A DNA stretch of 64,000 nt from assembly GCA_035515475.1 (NCBI GenBank), contig DATJBF010000070.1:28631-92630 (forward strand), given 5' to 3'. The position numbers and the translations under genes are program-made. Below are positions 29,160-38,037 of this stretch, piece by piece. Source of the stretch: DATJBF01 sp035515475 (lineage in GTDB: Bacteria; Verrucomicrobiota; Verrucomicrobiia; Palsa-1439). The notes beneath the pieces were generated by a model. The model did no database searches. It was given only the letters and a program-made list of their open reading frames with translations, and was not told where the DNA came from. The first letter of the stretch is position 1. Every line of letters begins with the position of its first letter.

Positions 29160-31196
29160 GTGAACGCGCGAACGGTGTGCCAGGAGCCGCTTCCTCGGTC
29201 GCGACCATGGATTATCATCCTTGCCGGCGCCGTGATTGTCGGCGCAGCGCTCGTGTCGTACAAGAATTCCTACCGCGTGCCCTTCCTGTTCGACGACGTC
29301 GAGTCAATTGTGGAAAATCCCACGATCCGTCATTTGTGGCCCATCGGGCCGGTCTTGTCGCCACCCCGAACCAGGGGATTCACCGTTGCGGGCCGGCCAT
29401 TGGTGAATGTTTCGCTGGCTGTCAACTACGCGTTGGGCGGCACCGCGGGTTGGGGATATCACGTAGTCAATCTGACGATCCATATCCTCGCGGGTCTGAC
29501 GCTGTTTGGAATCGTGAGGCGGACGTTGCACTGCCCGGTGTTGCGCGGACGATTTGCTGGTTCAGCCACCACATTGGCTTTGGCGACCGCAATCTTGTGG
29601 ATGCTTCACCCGCTCCAAACCGAGGCGGTCACCTATGTTGTGCAACGGACGGAATCCCTGATGGGGTTGTTTTACCTGTTGACACTGTATTGTTTCCTTC
29701 GCGCGACGGAGTCCCCAAGTCCGCGACTCTGGTTGGCGTGTTCCGTAGTGGCGTGCGCGCTGGGCATGGCGACCAAGGAAGTGGCCGTAACCGCTCCTCT
29801 AATGGTCCTGTTGTATGACCGGACGTTTGTTGGCGGAGAATTTGCCGAGGCATGGAGACGGCGTCGGCGATTCTACGCTTGGCTGGGTTGCACCTGGTTG
29901 ATTGTAGGCTGGTTGGCGTTGCGGACAAGCGGCCGGGGTGGCACGGCCGGCTTCGGCACTGAAATCCTTTGGTGGCAATACGCACTGACCCAGTGCTGGG
30001 CGATTAGCCGGTACCTTTGGCTATCGGTTTGGCCGCGGGGATTGGTTTTCGACTACGGGATTCTTTTGTACCGACACGCGGCCGAAGTCATGCCGCAGAT
30101 CCTGCTGCTGGCCGGCCTGTTGACCGCCACCGCGGTCGCACTCGTATACCGTCCGCGCCTTGGGTTCTTGGGCGCTTGGTTCTTCGTGATTCTGGCGCCC
30201 AGTTCGAGCTTCTTCCCAGTGGCATCGCAAACGATCGCAGAACACCGCCTGTACCTGCCCCTGGCCGGCGTGGTCACGCTGGTCGTCATGGGCATCCACA
30301 AACTGCTGGGAAAATCCAGCATGGCGGTTTACGTCGCGCTCGCGGCAGCACTCGGGTTGCTGACGCTGCAGCGCAATCACGACTACCGGAGCAAATGGGC
30401 CATCTGGACCGACACGGTGACCAAATGCCCGAACAACGCGCGCGCCCAGAACAACCTGTGCGACGTTCTGACTACCTTGGGCCGCCCGACCGAAGCCGTC
30501 GCGCATTGCGAACAAGCTTTGCGGAGCGAGCCCGATTACGCCGAGGCGTACAACAATTTGGGCGTCGCCTTTGAGCAAATGGGCAAGCCACAAGAGGCAG
30601 CCAAATATTACGCGCAGGCGCTCCAACTCAAATCGGATTATCCTGAGGCGCACTACAATCTTGGTGTGGCACTGATTGAACTGGGAGATTTGAAAGAGGC
30701 GGTCGGACATTTCCGTCAGGCGCTGCGGCCCAAGCCTGAGGACGTCGATACGCACTACAATCTGGGTGTGGCTCTGCTCGGACTGGGACGGGCTTCGGAA
30801 GCCGCTACCCATTTTGAGAAGGTATTGTTGCAAAAGCCCCATGACGCCGATGCGCACTACAGCCTGGCACTCGCACTTGTCCAACAGAGAAAACTCGTCG
30901 AGGCGACGGAACATTTCGAGCAGACGCTGGAGATCAGACCCGATTTCGCCGATGCCCACAATAATCTGGGGGTGGCACTGCTTCGACAGGGCAAACCGGC
31001 CGAAGCGATTGGACATTTCGAACAAGCCATCCACCTCAGCCCGAATAACGCAGAGGCATACAATAACCTCGGGGCGGCCTTGGAGAAGACAGGCAGGATT
31101 CGCGAGGCCATTCAATCCTACGAGCAAGCGTTACGGGTCAAGCCCGATGATGCCGCCGCCCAAAGCAATCTGGCTCGGGCCCGGGCTGCTCGGTAA
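29160..31196 (+). CDS. Multi-spanning membrane protein with C-terminal TPR repeats (TMTC-like)
   Basis: A 678-residue protein. The first 430 residues hold about ten membrane helices with an early FLFDDVESIVEN motif, GRPLVNVSLAVNYALGG, ATAILWMLHPLQTEAVTYV and ATKEVAVTAPL. These resemble the GT-C-like membrane part of TMTC proteins, where an acidic pair in the first loop is thought catalytic. The C-terminal 250 residues are seven full tetratricopeptide repeats (AEAYNNLGVAFEQMGKPQEA and the like) plus a partial one. A glycosyltransferase role is an inference. The start is GTG 29160. It sits between two paralogous EEP genes. Confidence 0.8.
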   Translation: MNARTVCQEPLPRSRPWIIILAGAVIVGAALVSYKNSYRVPFLFDDVESIVENPTIRHLWPIGPVLSPPRTRGFTVAGRPLVNVSLAVNYALGGTAGWGYHVVNLTIHILAGLTLFGIVRRTLHCPVLRGRFAGSATTLALATAILWMLHPLQTEAVTYVVQRTESLMGLFYLLTLYCFLRATESPSPRLWLACSVVACALGMATKEVAVTAPLMVLLYDRTFVGGEFAEAWRRRRRFYAWLGCTWLIVGWLALRTSGRGGTAGFGTEILWWQYALTQCWAISRYLWLSVWPRGLVFDYGILLYRHAAEVMPQILLLAGLLTATAVALVYRPRLGFLGAWFFVILAPSSSFFPVASQTIAEHRLYLPLAGVVTLVVMGIHKLLGKSSMAVYVALAAALGLLTLQRNHDYRSKWAIWTDTVTKCPNNARAQNNLCDVLTTLGRPTEAVAHCEQALRSEPDYAEAYNNLGVAFEQMGKPQEAAKYYAQALQLKSDYPEAHYNLGVALIELGDLKEAVGHFRQALRPKPEDVDTHYNLGVALLGLGRASEAATHFEKVLLQKPHDADAHYSLALALVQQRKLVEATEHFEQTLEIRPDFADAHNNLGVALLRQGKPAEAIGHFEQAIHLSPNNAEAYNNLGAALEKTGRIREAIQSYEQALRVKPDDAAAQSNLARARAAR

Positions 31197-31402
31197 CTGA
31201 CCGGGCTTGCGGCATGGAACCACGACGTGGATGCGGTCGCAGTTCTTGCCAACCCAGACTCGTGAATGATTGCTGCGGACAGCGGCGAGCCGCTGCCTGC
31301 ACCGCGCCGCATTTGGGCTGCGAGGCAACATTCCAATTGACTTTCATGGGGCATTGCTGTTAAGTAAAAGCGGTGCAGCTAACGTTCGTGTGCAATTCTT
31401 CG

Positions 31403-34006
31403 ATGCGCGGGGCCGCGACCTATTTGTTTATCGCTTTCCTCGGTCTTTCCGGGGTGCCCACCGTCCGTGCGCAGCAGATACGAGTCATGCAGTGGAACGT
31501 GCATGGCACGATCGGGGACATCGCGAGCAACACCACGGACGCAGCCAAGGCGCTCGCCCGCATCGTCAATTACAATCAGCCTGACATCTTGCTGTTCAAC
31601 GAGTTGAACGACTCGGACCGGCCGCATGTCACGGCAGCCGTGATTGACTGGGTCACCAACAACGTCTCGTATCTCGGCTCGGTGCCCAGTTCGATCTTGG
31701 GCGCGCCGTCGAACGCGACGTTTTGGGTGGCGATGTCGTCGCGGACGGATGGTTACGAGCGCGACGGCATAGTCAGCCGATATCCGGTATCCAATGAGGC
31801 CGCCTACAACATCGGCCCGCGCGGACTGCACACGCTCCGCGTTCAGCTCGACGGCACGAACGTATTGCAGGTTTTCCAAGCGCATCTCAGGTGCTGCGCT
31901 GATGGGTGCCCCGACAGCTCTTCATGCGACTGCACCAACCGCCAAATCGAAGCCATGGAAGACGCGGGCTCGATCAGTTCATTGATGTCCAGCAGCTCGC
32001 TGCCCTACATATTTGGCGGCGACTGGAACGAGGATGAAGTCACCGGGGATTCGCACGAGTGCACGATCACCAGCTATTATGATCCAATCACGACGATAAA
32101 AGAGGTGGGCCACCTTGTGGAGTTCATGCCAACCACTCTCAGTGGCAACTGGAGAACCTGGAGTACGGCAGGCACTTCGCCATCCATCCGATTTGATTAT
32201 ATTTTTGCGGCGACCAACCGTCTCACGCCGGCCTCGGGATACGTGTTCAGTTCGAAGGACTGGGCCAGCCACGGCTTGTACACGAACGTCAGCCCCCAAA
32301 ACCTCGTTGGTGACAGCGGTGCGGCCTCCGACCATTACTGCGTGTTTGTCGATTACGTGTTCCCGACGACCAATGCCGCCCTGTCGGTTTCGCCCGGCAA
32401 CGGCTTGTTGAGCAGTGGTGTCGCCGGCGGACCCTTCAGCCCGTCCAACCAGCTTTACACCCTGAGCAACGTCGGCGGTTCGGCGTTGAGTTGGACAGCC
32501 AGCAAGGGGGTGAGTTGGCTGGACCTCTCCGCCACCAGCGGATCACTGGATCCCGGCTCGAACACGACGGTCTTGGTGTCGTTGAACGGGAATGCCACCA
32601 ATCTGGCTGAGGGGAGCTATTCCGACACGGTTTCGTTCAGCAACACAACCAGCGGCGTTGGCAACTCGACCCGCTCGGTCAACCTGACGGTCAATTCCAG
32701 CAACTTTGGATTCTTTGACGATTTCGCCATGTTTGCCCCGACCAATCTGGTCGGGCAAAGCAACTGGGTGCAGGTGAGCATCGCGTCCAGTTTACCGCTA
32801 AAGATTACGAATGGACAGGTGGGGATCCCAGCCAAACAAGCGCCGTTCAACAATCAGGACGCGTACAAGAACTTTGACCAGACTTCGGGCACCACGTATT
32901 ACGGTTTGAACCTGACCGTCACGAATGCGCCGTCCATCGGCGTCGGGACAAACATCACGTATTTTGTCGGGATGTACACTGCCACCAACGCCGCCGGGTC
33001 TGACGTTTACCGCATGGCCGCTGCGGATATGAGCGGCGGCAAATACTCGCTGGGTTTTCGGATCACGGGCAACACCCCGTACTCGTGGGGCACGCAGACG
33101 CTCGACTACAACACTCCGGTCAAGGTGATTGCCGCGGCGCCCGCAGGCGGCACGGTCGCCTATGTCTATGTCAATCCAACCAGCAGCGATGAGGGATCGC
33201 AAACGGGTTATCTGACCAACAACGTGAGCGGATCGCCTCCGTCGTCCGTGGGTTCGTTTGTGATCTCACAGAACGCCAGCAGCGCCACCACGAACGACGG
33301 TCTGACCATCGCCAAGGCCTGCGTGGGGAACAACTTCGCCTCCGTGTACAATTTCCTCAATCCACCGCCGCCGGTGGCCAATTTCAGCGCCACTCCGACT
33401 GATGGCACCGAACCGTTGATGGTGACGTTTACCGACACGTCAACGGGTTCCATCACCAATCGGTTCTGGAATTTCGGTGACACCGGCACGACCAACGTCA
33501 CGACCAATAGCGTGGTGCACACCTACTCCGCGGGCACGTACGACGTCACCCTTATCGTGAGTGGATCGGGCGGCTCGGATACCGACAGCCAGCCGGGTTA
33601 TATCGTTGCTCTGACGGAGTTTGAGGCCTGGCAAATCCATTATTTCACCGACGTCAACAACCCGCTGGCGGCGCCGGACGCCGATCCGGATGGCGACGGC
33701 ATGAACAACTCGCAGGAATTCCAAGCCGGTACCGACCCCACCAATGCCGCCTCGTATTTCCATATCACTTCGGTAACGGTGCAGGGCAACAGCTTGGTCT
33801 TGGCGTGGGCGACGGGGTTGGGGAGGACCAACATCGTACAAGCGAGTGCCGGCCTGCCCGGCGGCTCGTATTCGACTAACTTTACCAACGTCAGCTCGCC
33901 GATCATTCTTCCACCGGGCAGCGGAGCCACGGCGACCAACTTCTCCGATTTCGGAGCCGCGACCAATTCGCCCGCTCGATACTACCGGATTCGTCTCCAA
34001 CCTTAG
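31403..34006 (+). CDS. Secreted EEP-fold protein with BACON-like, PKD and Ca-binding modules
   Basis: An 867-residue paralogue of the protein at 26990. After a signal peptide (MRGAATYLFIAFLGLSG..VRA), the EEP domain keeps VMQWNVHG, LLFNELN, VFQAHLR, FGGDWNED and ASDHYCV. One BACON-like repeat, a unique region of about 200 residues beginning FGFFDDFAMFAPTNL (probably a beta-sandwich), and a PKD domain (PVANFSATPTDG...FWNFGDTGT) follow. The chain ends with the calcium loop DADPDGDGMNNSQEFQAG and the YYRIRLQ module. A GTG at 31373 would add ten residues and is less likely. The signal peptide and binding-type modules suggest an extracellular hydrolase. Confidence 0.8.
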   Translation: MRGAATYLFIAFLGLSGVPTVRAQQIRVMQWNVHGTIGDIASNTTDAAKALARIVNYNQPDILLFNELNDSDRPHVTAAVIDWVTNNVSYLGSVPSSILGAPSNATFWVAMSSRTDGYERDGIVSRYPVSNEAAYNIGPRGLHTLRVQLDGTNVLQVFQAHLRCCADGCPDSSSCDCTNRQIEAMEDAGSISSLMSSSSLPYIFGGDWNEDEVTGDSHECTITSYYDPITTIKEVGHLVEFMPTTLSGNWRTWSTAGTSPSIRFDYIFAATNRLTPASGYVFSSKDWASHGLYTNVSPQNLVGDSGAASDHYCVFVDYVFPTTNAALSVSPGNGLLSSGVAGGPFSPSNQLYTLSNVGGSALSWTASKGVSWLDLSATSGSLDPGSNTTVLVSLNGNATNLAEGSYSDTVSFSNTTSGVGNSTRSVNLTVNSSNFGFFDDFAMFAPTNLVGQSNWVQVSIASSLPLKITNGQVGIPAKQAPFNNQDAYKNFDQTSGTTYYGLNLTVTNAPSIGVGTNITYFVGMYTATNAAGSDVYRMAAADMSGGKYSLGFRITGNTPYSWGTQTLDYNTPVKVIAAAPAGGTVAYVYVNPTSSDEGSQTGYLTNNVSGSPPSSVGSFVISQNASSATTNDGLTIAKACVGNNFASVYNFLNPPPPVANFSATPTDGTEPLMVTFTDTSTGSITNRFWNFGDTGTTNVTTNSVVHTYSAGTYDVTLIVSGSGGSDTDSQPGYIVALTEFEAWQIHYFTDVNNPLAAPDADPDGDGMNNSQEFQAGTDPTNAASYFHITSVTVQGNSLVLAWATGLGRTNIVQASAGLPGGSYSTNFTNVSSPIILPPGSGATATNFSDFGAATNSPARYYRIRLQP

Positions 34007-34214
34007 AGCCGGTAATCCGTCGGCTTCAGAACTGTAGCGGCGACCTGTGACCGCCGGCTCTGCAACCAGCTGCCTCCCGCGGCGCTCATACTTGACTCCC
34101 GGAGTGGGCCGACGGATTAGGGCGGCCCCGCGCCGCTCCAGCAAGGTGATACACCATCTCCCCAGGCCGTGCGCGTTTGACAGCCCGGTCATGGGCGGCT
34201 ACGATGGCGTGCGC

Positions 34215-34850
34215 ATGAGCGAAAAGTGGAAGGCCATTCGGAACTCATTTGTCGCAGGCCTGTTGGTCGTGATGCCCTTGGCCGCCTCGATTTTGATCCT
34301 GCTTTCATTGTTCACCTGGGTCACCGATTTCATGCTGCCCGAATCGCTCCGAAAGCAGATGTTGACTCCCCTGTATCGCATCGTCGCGCTGGTGGCGTTC
34401 CTGGTTTTCACTACGGTGGTGGGTTGGGTGACGCGCTTGGTGGTGGGCCGACGGATGATTGCCCTGGGAGAGGCGATCATTGCCCGCGTGCCACTGCTGA
34501 ACAAGACGTACATATTCATCAAGGAGATTAGCCACACGCTGTTTTCGGGGCGCAAAACCATGTTCCAACGCGTGGTGCTGGTGGAGTATCCCCGGGCGGG
34601 TGTTTACACGATCGGTTTCGTGACCAGCGAGGCGGTGGGGGAGACCCAAGTGAAGACCCCCGGCCAGGTCATCAACGTGTTTTTTCCCACCACGCCGAAT
34701 CCCACCAGCGGATGGTTGGCGCTGGTGCCGCGCAGTCAGGTGATCGATCTCGACATGAGTGTGGCCGACGGGATGCGGTTGATCGTATCCGGCGGCGCGA
34801 TCGTTCCGCCGTTTACGCCCAAGACCCTGCCGCCGGCCGATTCCCGGTAG
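34215..34850 (+). CDS. DUF502 family inner-membrane protein
   Basis: The 211-residue protein has two membrane helices (about 11-31 and 56-78), then a conserved soluble part with GEAIIARVPLLNKTYIFIKE, VVLVEYPRAGVYTIGFVTSE, FFPTTPNPTSGWLALVPR and GMRLIVSGGAIVP. This is the DUF502 pattern; the function is unknown. I start at ATG 34215, since the upstream extension is not conserved. It lies five bases before recO and is probably cotranscribed with it. Confidence 0.9.
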   Translation: MSEKWKAIRNSFVAGLLVVMPLAASILILLSLFTWVTDFMLPESLRKQMLTPLYRIVALVAFLVFTTVVGWVTRLVVGRRMIALGEAIIARVPLLNKTYIFIKEISHTLFSGRKTMFQRVVLVEYPRAGVYTIGFVTSEAVGETQVKTPGQVINVFFPTTPNPTSGWLALVPRSQVIDLDMSVADGMRLIVSGGAIVPPFTPKTLPPADSR

Positions 34851-34855
34851 CGCAC

Positions 34856-35500
34856 ATGGACACGGAACGTGTCGAGGCGATCGTCTTGCGGAAACAGTCC
34901 GTCACCGAATCCAGCCTGATTGTCACCTGGTTTACCCGCGAGGTCGGCAAGCTGAAAACGTTGGCCAAGGGCGCACGCCGGCCCAAAGGTCCGTTCCAAG
35001 GGAAAATCGACCTCTTTTATCGCGATGAAATCGTCTTTCTGCGCAGCCGAAGGAGCGACCTCCATTTGCTCCACGATTGTTTCCTGGAAGACCCGCACAA
35101 AGAATTGCGTGATTCCGTGGGAGCCCTGACGGCCGCCTCGTATGTCGGCGAGTTGGTTGACCTGGCTACCGAGTGGGAGGACCCGAACCCGAAGTTGTTC
35201 GACGTCTTGGCGGCAACGCTTGATGCACTGGGAATTCAGCGGGGGAGAACCGCCGCCATCATCTGGTTCGAGCTCCAGCTACTCGCCGCGGCTGGCTGGG
35301 CGCCCCAGTGGGAGCCGCGCACCGCCGTCACCAGAGTTCTGGAGTCTCTGTCGGCCACCGGCCTCGAAGGCGCCCGTCGCGTTCGGCTCAGCGAAAGTCA
35401 GATCGCCGATGCCCGTGGCGTGGTTTGGCAGCTGCTCGACTCGCAACTCGGCCGAGCGCCGCGTTCCCGCACCCTCCTGACAAAAACCGTGCTGCAGTGA
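34856..35500 (+). CDS. recO: DNA repair protein RecO
   Basis: RecO works with RecR to load RecA on SSB-coated DNA. The 214-residue protein starts with the OB fold (ERVEAIVLRKQSVTESSLIVTWFTREVGKLKTLAKGARRP is the matching region) and continues with a helical domain (YVGELVDLATEWEDPN, FELQLLAAAGWAP). No CxxC zinc pairs are seen, so it is the zinc-free form and slightly short. ATG 34856 fits the domain edge and lies five bases after the DUF502 gene stop. Confidence 0.88.
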   Translation: MDTERVEAIVLRKQSVTESSLIVTWFTREVGKLKTLAKGARRPKGPFQGKIDLFYRDEIVFLRSRRSDLHLLHDCFLEDPHKELRDSVGALTAASYVGELVDLATEWEDPNPKLFDVLAATLDALGIQRGRTAAIIWFELQLLAAAGWAPQWEPRTAVTRVLESLSATGLEGARRVRLSESQIADARGVVWQLLDSQLGRAPRSRTLLTKTVLQ

Positions 35501-35560
35501 CCTGCCGCCGCGAATCGCGTTCGCGGTTTCGGTCGGGGCCGGCCGCGCGGTTCGCGCCCG

Positions 35561-36349
35561 TTACCCCTTGCGCGGCGGTGGGCAAATGCCATTGGGAGAA
35601 CTACGGGCGAACTCAATGAATTCCCTGGCCTCGGCGGTCACAAACGAGCCGTCTTCGGATGCGCGCTTGACAGCTTCGGAGCCGTTCAGGCCGGAGAGAT
35701 AAAACAGTTTGAACAGCTTCTTCAGTTCCGCGACCGATGCTACGGGAATTTTGGCGCGGCGCAGGCCCACGAGGTTCAGCGCATGGATCTCGTTGCGCTC
35801 CGCCGCCAGGGTGAACGGCGGCACGTCCATCGACACGCGCGCGTTGCCTGAGAACATGGCCAGCCTCCCGATGTGCGTGAATTGGTGGATGACGACTCCG
35901 CCGGAGATGAACGCGTTGTTGCCGACGTGGGCGTGGCCGGCCACCAGGGCGCAGTTGCAGATGATGACGTGGTTGCCGATGACGCAGTTGTGTCCCACGT
36001 GCGACAATCCCATGAGATAACAATCGTCTCCGATCACGGTGGCGCTCTCGGGGTCGGTGCCGCGGTGCACCGTGCAATACTCGCGAAAGACGTTGCGATG
36101 GCCGATGCGCAGGTAGCTGCGGCAGGAGCGGTCGAACTTCAAATCCTGCGGCTCGTGTCCGATCACCGCGCCCATGTGGATTTCGTTGTCGCGACCGATT
36201 TCCGTGTGGCCGGTGATGTAGGCATTGGCCCAGACCCGTGTTCCCGCGCCGATCTTCACGTGGTCTTCGACGATGGCGTTCGGTCCGACCGCAACAGTCG
36301 AATCAAGCTCCGCCTTCGGGCTGACGATCGCTGTCGGATGAATGGGCAT
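35561..36349 (-). CDS. lpxA: UDP-N-acetylglucosamine acyltransferase LpxA
   Basis: LpxA adds the first acyl chain of lipid A to UDP-GlcNAc. The 262-residue protein begins IHPTAIVSPKAELDSTVAVG and consists of hexapeptide repeats forming a left-handed beta-helix. LMGLSHVGHNCVIGNHV contains the catalytic His, and ISGGVVIHQFTHIGRLAMFSG follows. A helical C-terminal domain ends the chain. ATG 36370 is an alternative, adding seven residues. Its presence implies lipid A. The gene stands alone here, away from lpxB, lpxD and fabZ. Confidence 0.9.
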   Translation of the reverse strand: MPIHPTAIVSPKAELDSTVAVGPNAIVEDHVKIGAGTRVWANAYITGHTEIGRDNEIHMGAVIGHEPQDLKFDRSCRSYLRIGHRNVFREYCTVHRGTDPESATVIGDDCYLMGLSHVGHNCVIGNHVIICNCALVAGHAHVGNNAFISGGVVIHQFTHIGRLAMFSGNARVSMDVPPFTLAAERNEIHALNLVGLRRAKIPVASVAELKKLFKLFYLSGLNGSEAVKRASEDGSFVTAEAREFIEFARSSPNGICPPPRKG

Positions 36350-36385
36350 GGCGGGGGCGAGTATAGGCAATCAGCGGCTGATTCG

Positions 36386-36419
36386 CAAAACAAGAAGAGG
36401 CCGGGCGGTCCCGGCCTCT
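36386..36419 (-). terminator. Rho-independent terminator of the surface-repeat protein gene
   Basis: AGAGGCCGGG and CCCGGCCTCT form a perfect 10-bp stem with a four-base loop. On the minus strand a T-rich tail (TCTTGTTTT) follows, as expected for a terminator of the gene that ends at 36442. Confidence 0.75.
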
Positions 36420-36441
36420 CAGGTCAGAAAACCCAGCGCAT

Positions 36442-36993
36442 TTAGAATGCGGCGTTGATGATCGGAACGACGCTCCAATTCTCCTTGCTCTTGATTTCGT
36501 TCCACAGACCGATCTGGATCCCCGTCATGTCATCGGCAAAATTCGCCACCCCGATTTGCAGGCCGTGGATGTTGCCGGATCGGTTCACGATTCCGACCTG
36601 CAAGCCGGACATGCCCGCATCCGCACCGCTGTAGATCCCGCTCAATTGCAGGCCACGGGCCTCGCCGTGCACGGTATTGAGCAAGCCGAACGCGACGCCG
36701 CTGAACCGATCCTTCGTCTCGTGCATCAGGCCGACGTCCACGCCCGACATGTTCTGGTTCTCGCCGTAGATGTTCAATCGCAATCCGCGAATGGACTGAT
36801 CTTGTGGCACCAACTGGATCGTCGGTACGAGCGCCAATTGCAGTGGTGCGACCGGCTCCGACGCCGAAGCTGGACTGGCCGGTGTGGCTGGCGCTGTGCC
36901 GGTGTTGCCCACCTGCCCCTTGTCAGCGTAGGACGCACTGGCGAGTGAGATCACCACGGTTGTGACCACTCCAAGAATCCGAAACCTCCTCAT
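36442..36993 (-). CDS. Exported protein with repeated 'GxQxGxxN' strands (surface-repeat type)
   Basis: A 183-residue protein with a signal peptide (MRRFRILGVVTTVVISLASASYA), a short Pro/Ala/Ser linker, then a regular beta-type repeat of about 18 residues: GLRLNIYGENQNMSGVDVGL, GVAFGLLN, GLQLSGIYS, GLQVGIVN, GLQIGVANF and GIQIGLWNEI. The closing WSVVPIINAAF resembles the ends of Leptospira LA_2272-like surface-repeat proteins, to which I tentatively assign it. Location is likely the outer membrane or periplasm. Function unknown. Confidence 0.65.
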   Translation of the reverse strand: MRRFRILGVVTTVVISLASASYADKGQVGNTGTAPATPASPASASEPVAPLQLALVPTIQLVPQDQSIRGLRLNIYGENQNMSGVDVGLMHETKDRFSGVAFGLLNTVHGEARGLQLSGIYSGADAGMSGLQVGIVNRSGNIHGLQIGVANFADDMTGIQIGLWNEIKSKENWSVVPIINAAF

Positions 36994-37190
36994 AACGTAT
37001 CCTCCCTTTGCTTATGGTTTGCCTGCACGACCTCCCCACTACTTCGCGTGAAGACAACGCCAATAACTCTCCCAACGCGTCGACTCTGTCAAGCCCAGAC
37101 ATCTCGAGCGCCAGCAGTTCCACGGTGTCTGCCGTTGACCTCCGACGCCGGCAGTGCTTACAATCCGCCCGGGCCAAAGACCGTCAGTCG

Positions 37191-37850
37191 ATGAGACCAA
37201 AGCGCAAGCTCTGGCTGGTTGTTGCCGCGATCATCGCCGCCCTGCTGTTCTGGGTTGGCCTCGACCTGTTCGGCCCGCGCCGCGCGGATATTCGCCGGTT
37301 TGACCCGAACGAAGTGGCACACCTAGACTCCGTGATGTGGCGTTCCTACTACGAGCGGAACCCGCGTGAACTATTCTTCCAACTCGCCGAGTTGATGCGT
37401 CGCCAATTCCATTTCCCGCTGCTCCGGTCCAATGAAGTCGCCGCCTACGCCGCGAAAGCCGCTTTCATCTTCAAAGACGGTCACAACCGCGCCGAGTACG
37501 AACAGGCTCTGCCTGAGTTGGTGAAGTACTTCCAGGCGATCCGCGACATCAGCGCCGAGCCGTTCGACGTGCCGCGCGCGGCAAAGTTGGAATTGGAGTG
37601 GTGGATTGTACACCGCGAACGGGAGAACCACGCCGATGGCGATCTGCCGCGGGCGCTGGCTGAAGCCGCTGCGGAGCTTTATCAGGTGCCGCCCGACAAG
37701 CTGATGGAATACGGGCGCTACCGGGCGGAGGCGATGAAGATTCGCGACGCAAAAGCCGCCGCGGGCGGCCTCACCGAGGACGACTGGCGCCACATTGAGA
37801 CCGACCTCCAATCCTCGTGGCAATCACTATGGAAAGCGATTCAGCCGTAA
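37191..37850 (+). CDS. Membrane-anchored conserved protein of unknown function
   Basis: A 219-residue protein. Residues 1-25 form a basic N-terminus and a membrane helix (KLWLVVAAIIAALLFWVGLDLF). The rest is a helical soluble domain rich in aromatic and charged residues: LDSVMWRSYYERNPRELFFQ, AAKAAFIFKDGHNRAEYEQA and RAAKLELEWWIVHRERE. I recognise no domain. ATG 37191 is preferred; a 61-residue in-frame extension upstream is Ser/Arg-rich and not protein-like. Confidence 0.7.
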   Translation: MRPKRKLWLVVAAIIAALLFWVGLDLFGPRRADIRRFDPNEVAHLDSVMWRSYYERNPRELFFQLAELMRRQFHFPLLRSNEVAAYAAKAAFIFKDGHNRAEYEQALPELVKYFQAIRDISAEPFDVPRAAKLELEWWIVHRERENHADGDLPRALAEAAAELYQVPPDKLMEYGRYRAEAMKIRDAKAAAGGLTEDDWRHIETDLQSSWQSLWKAIQP

Positions 37851-37971
37851 TCACTTCCCGTCTCGTGCGGGCGAAAGGCTTCGCCTCGCCGCCCCGGGAA
37901 GGATAGCGCGGAAGTCGCCTTGACTTCGTGGTTTCGGAAGAGCTATAAGGACGTTAGTCGACCCCGTTTGG

Positions 37972-37989
37972 GGCTGTATCCATACAGCC
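37972..37989. promoter_or_regulatory. 8-bp inverted repeat, possible operator upstream of the PEP-CTERM gene
   Basis: GGCTGTAT and ATACAGCC flank two bases: a perfect 18-bp dyad, 48 bp before the PEP-CTERM gene. A small CCCC/GGGG stem precedes it. It could be an operator or a transcript-end hairpin for the upstream gene. Confidence 0.35.
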
Positions 37990-38037
37990 TTGTGAGAGTG
38001 TAGTTCAGGCGAGAAGCGCGGGCACAAAAAGGACCGT

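Noticed and set aside
31337..31365. TTGACT-N17-TTAAGT before the second EEP gene as a promoter
   Set aside because: The -10 box matches only three of six positions; too weak to list.
34005..34061. AGAGCCGG/CCGGCTCT arms after the second EEP gene
   Set aside because: The loop is over 40 bases and there is no T-run, so a terminator call is not supported.
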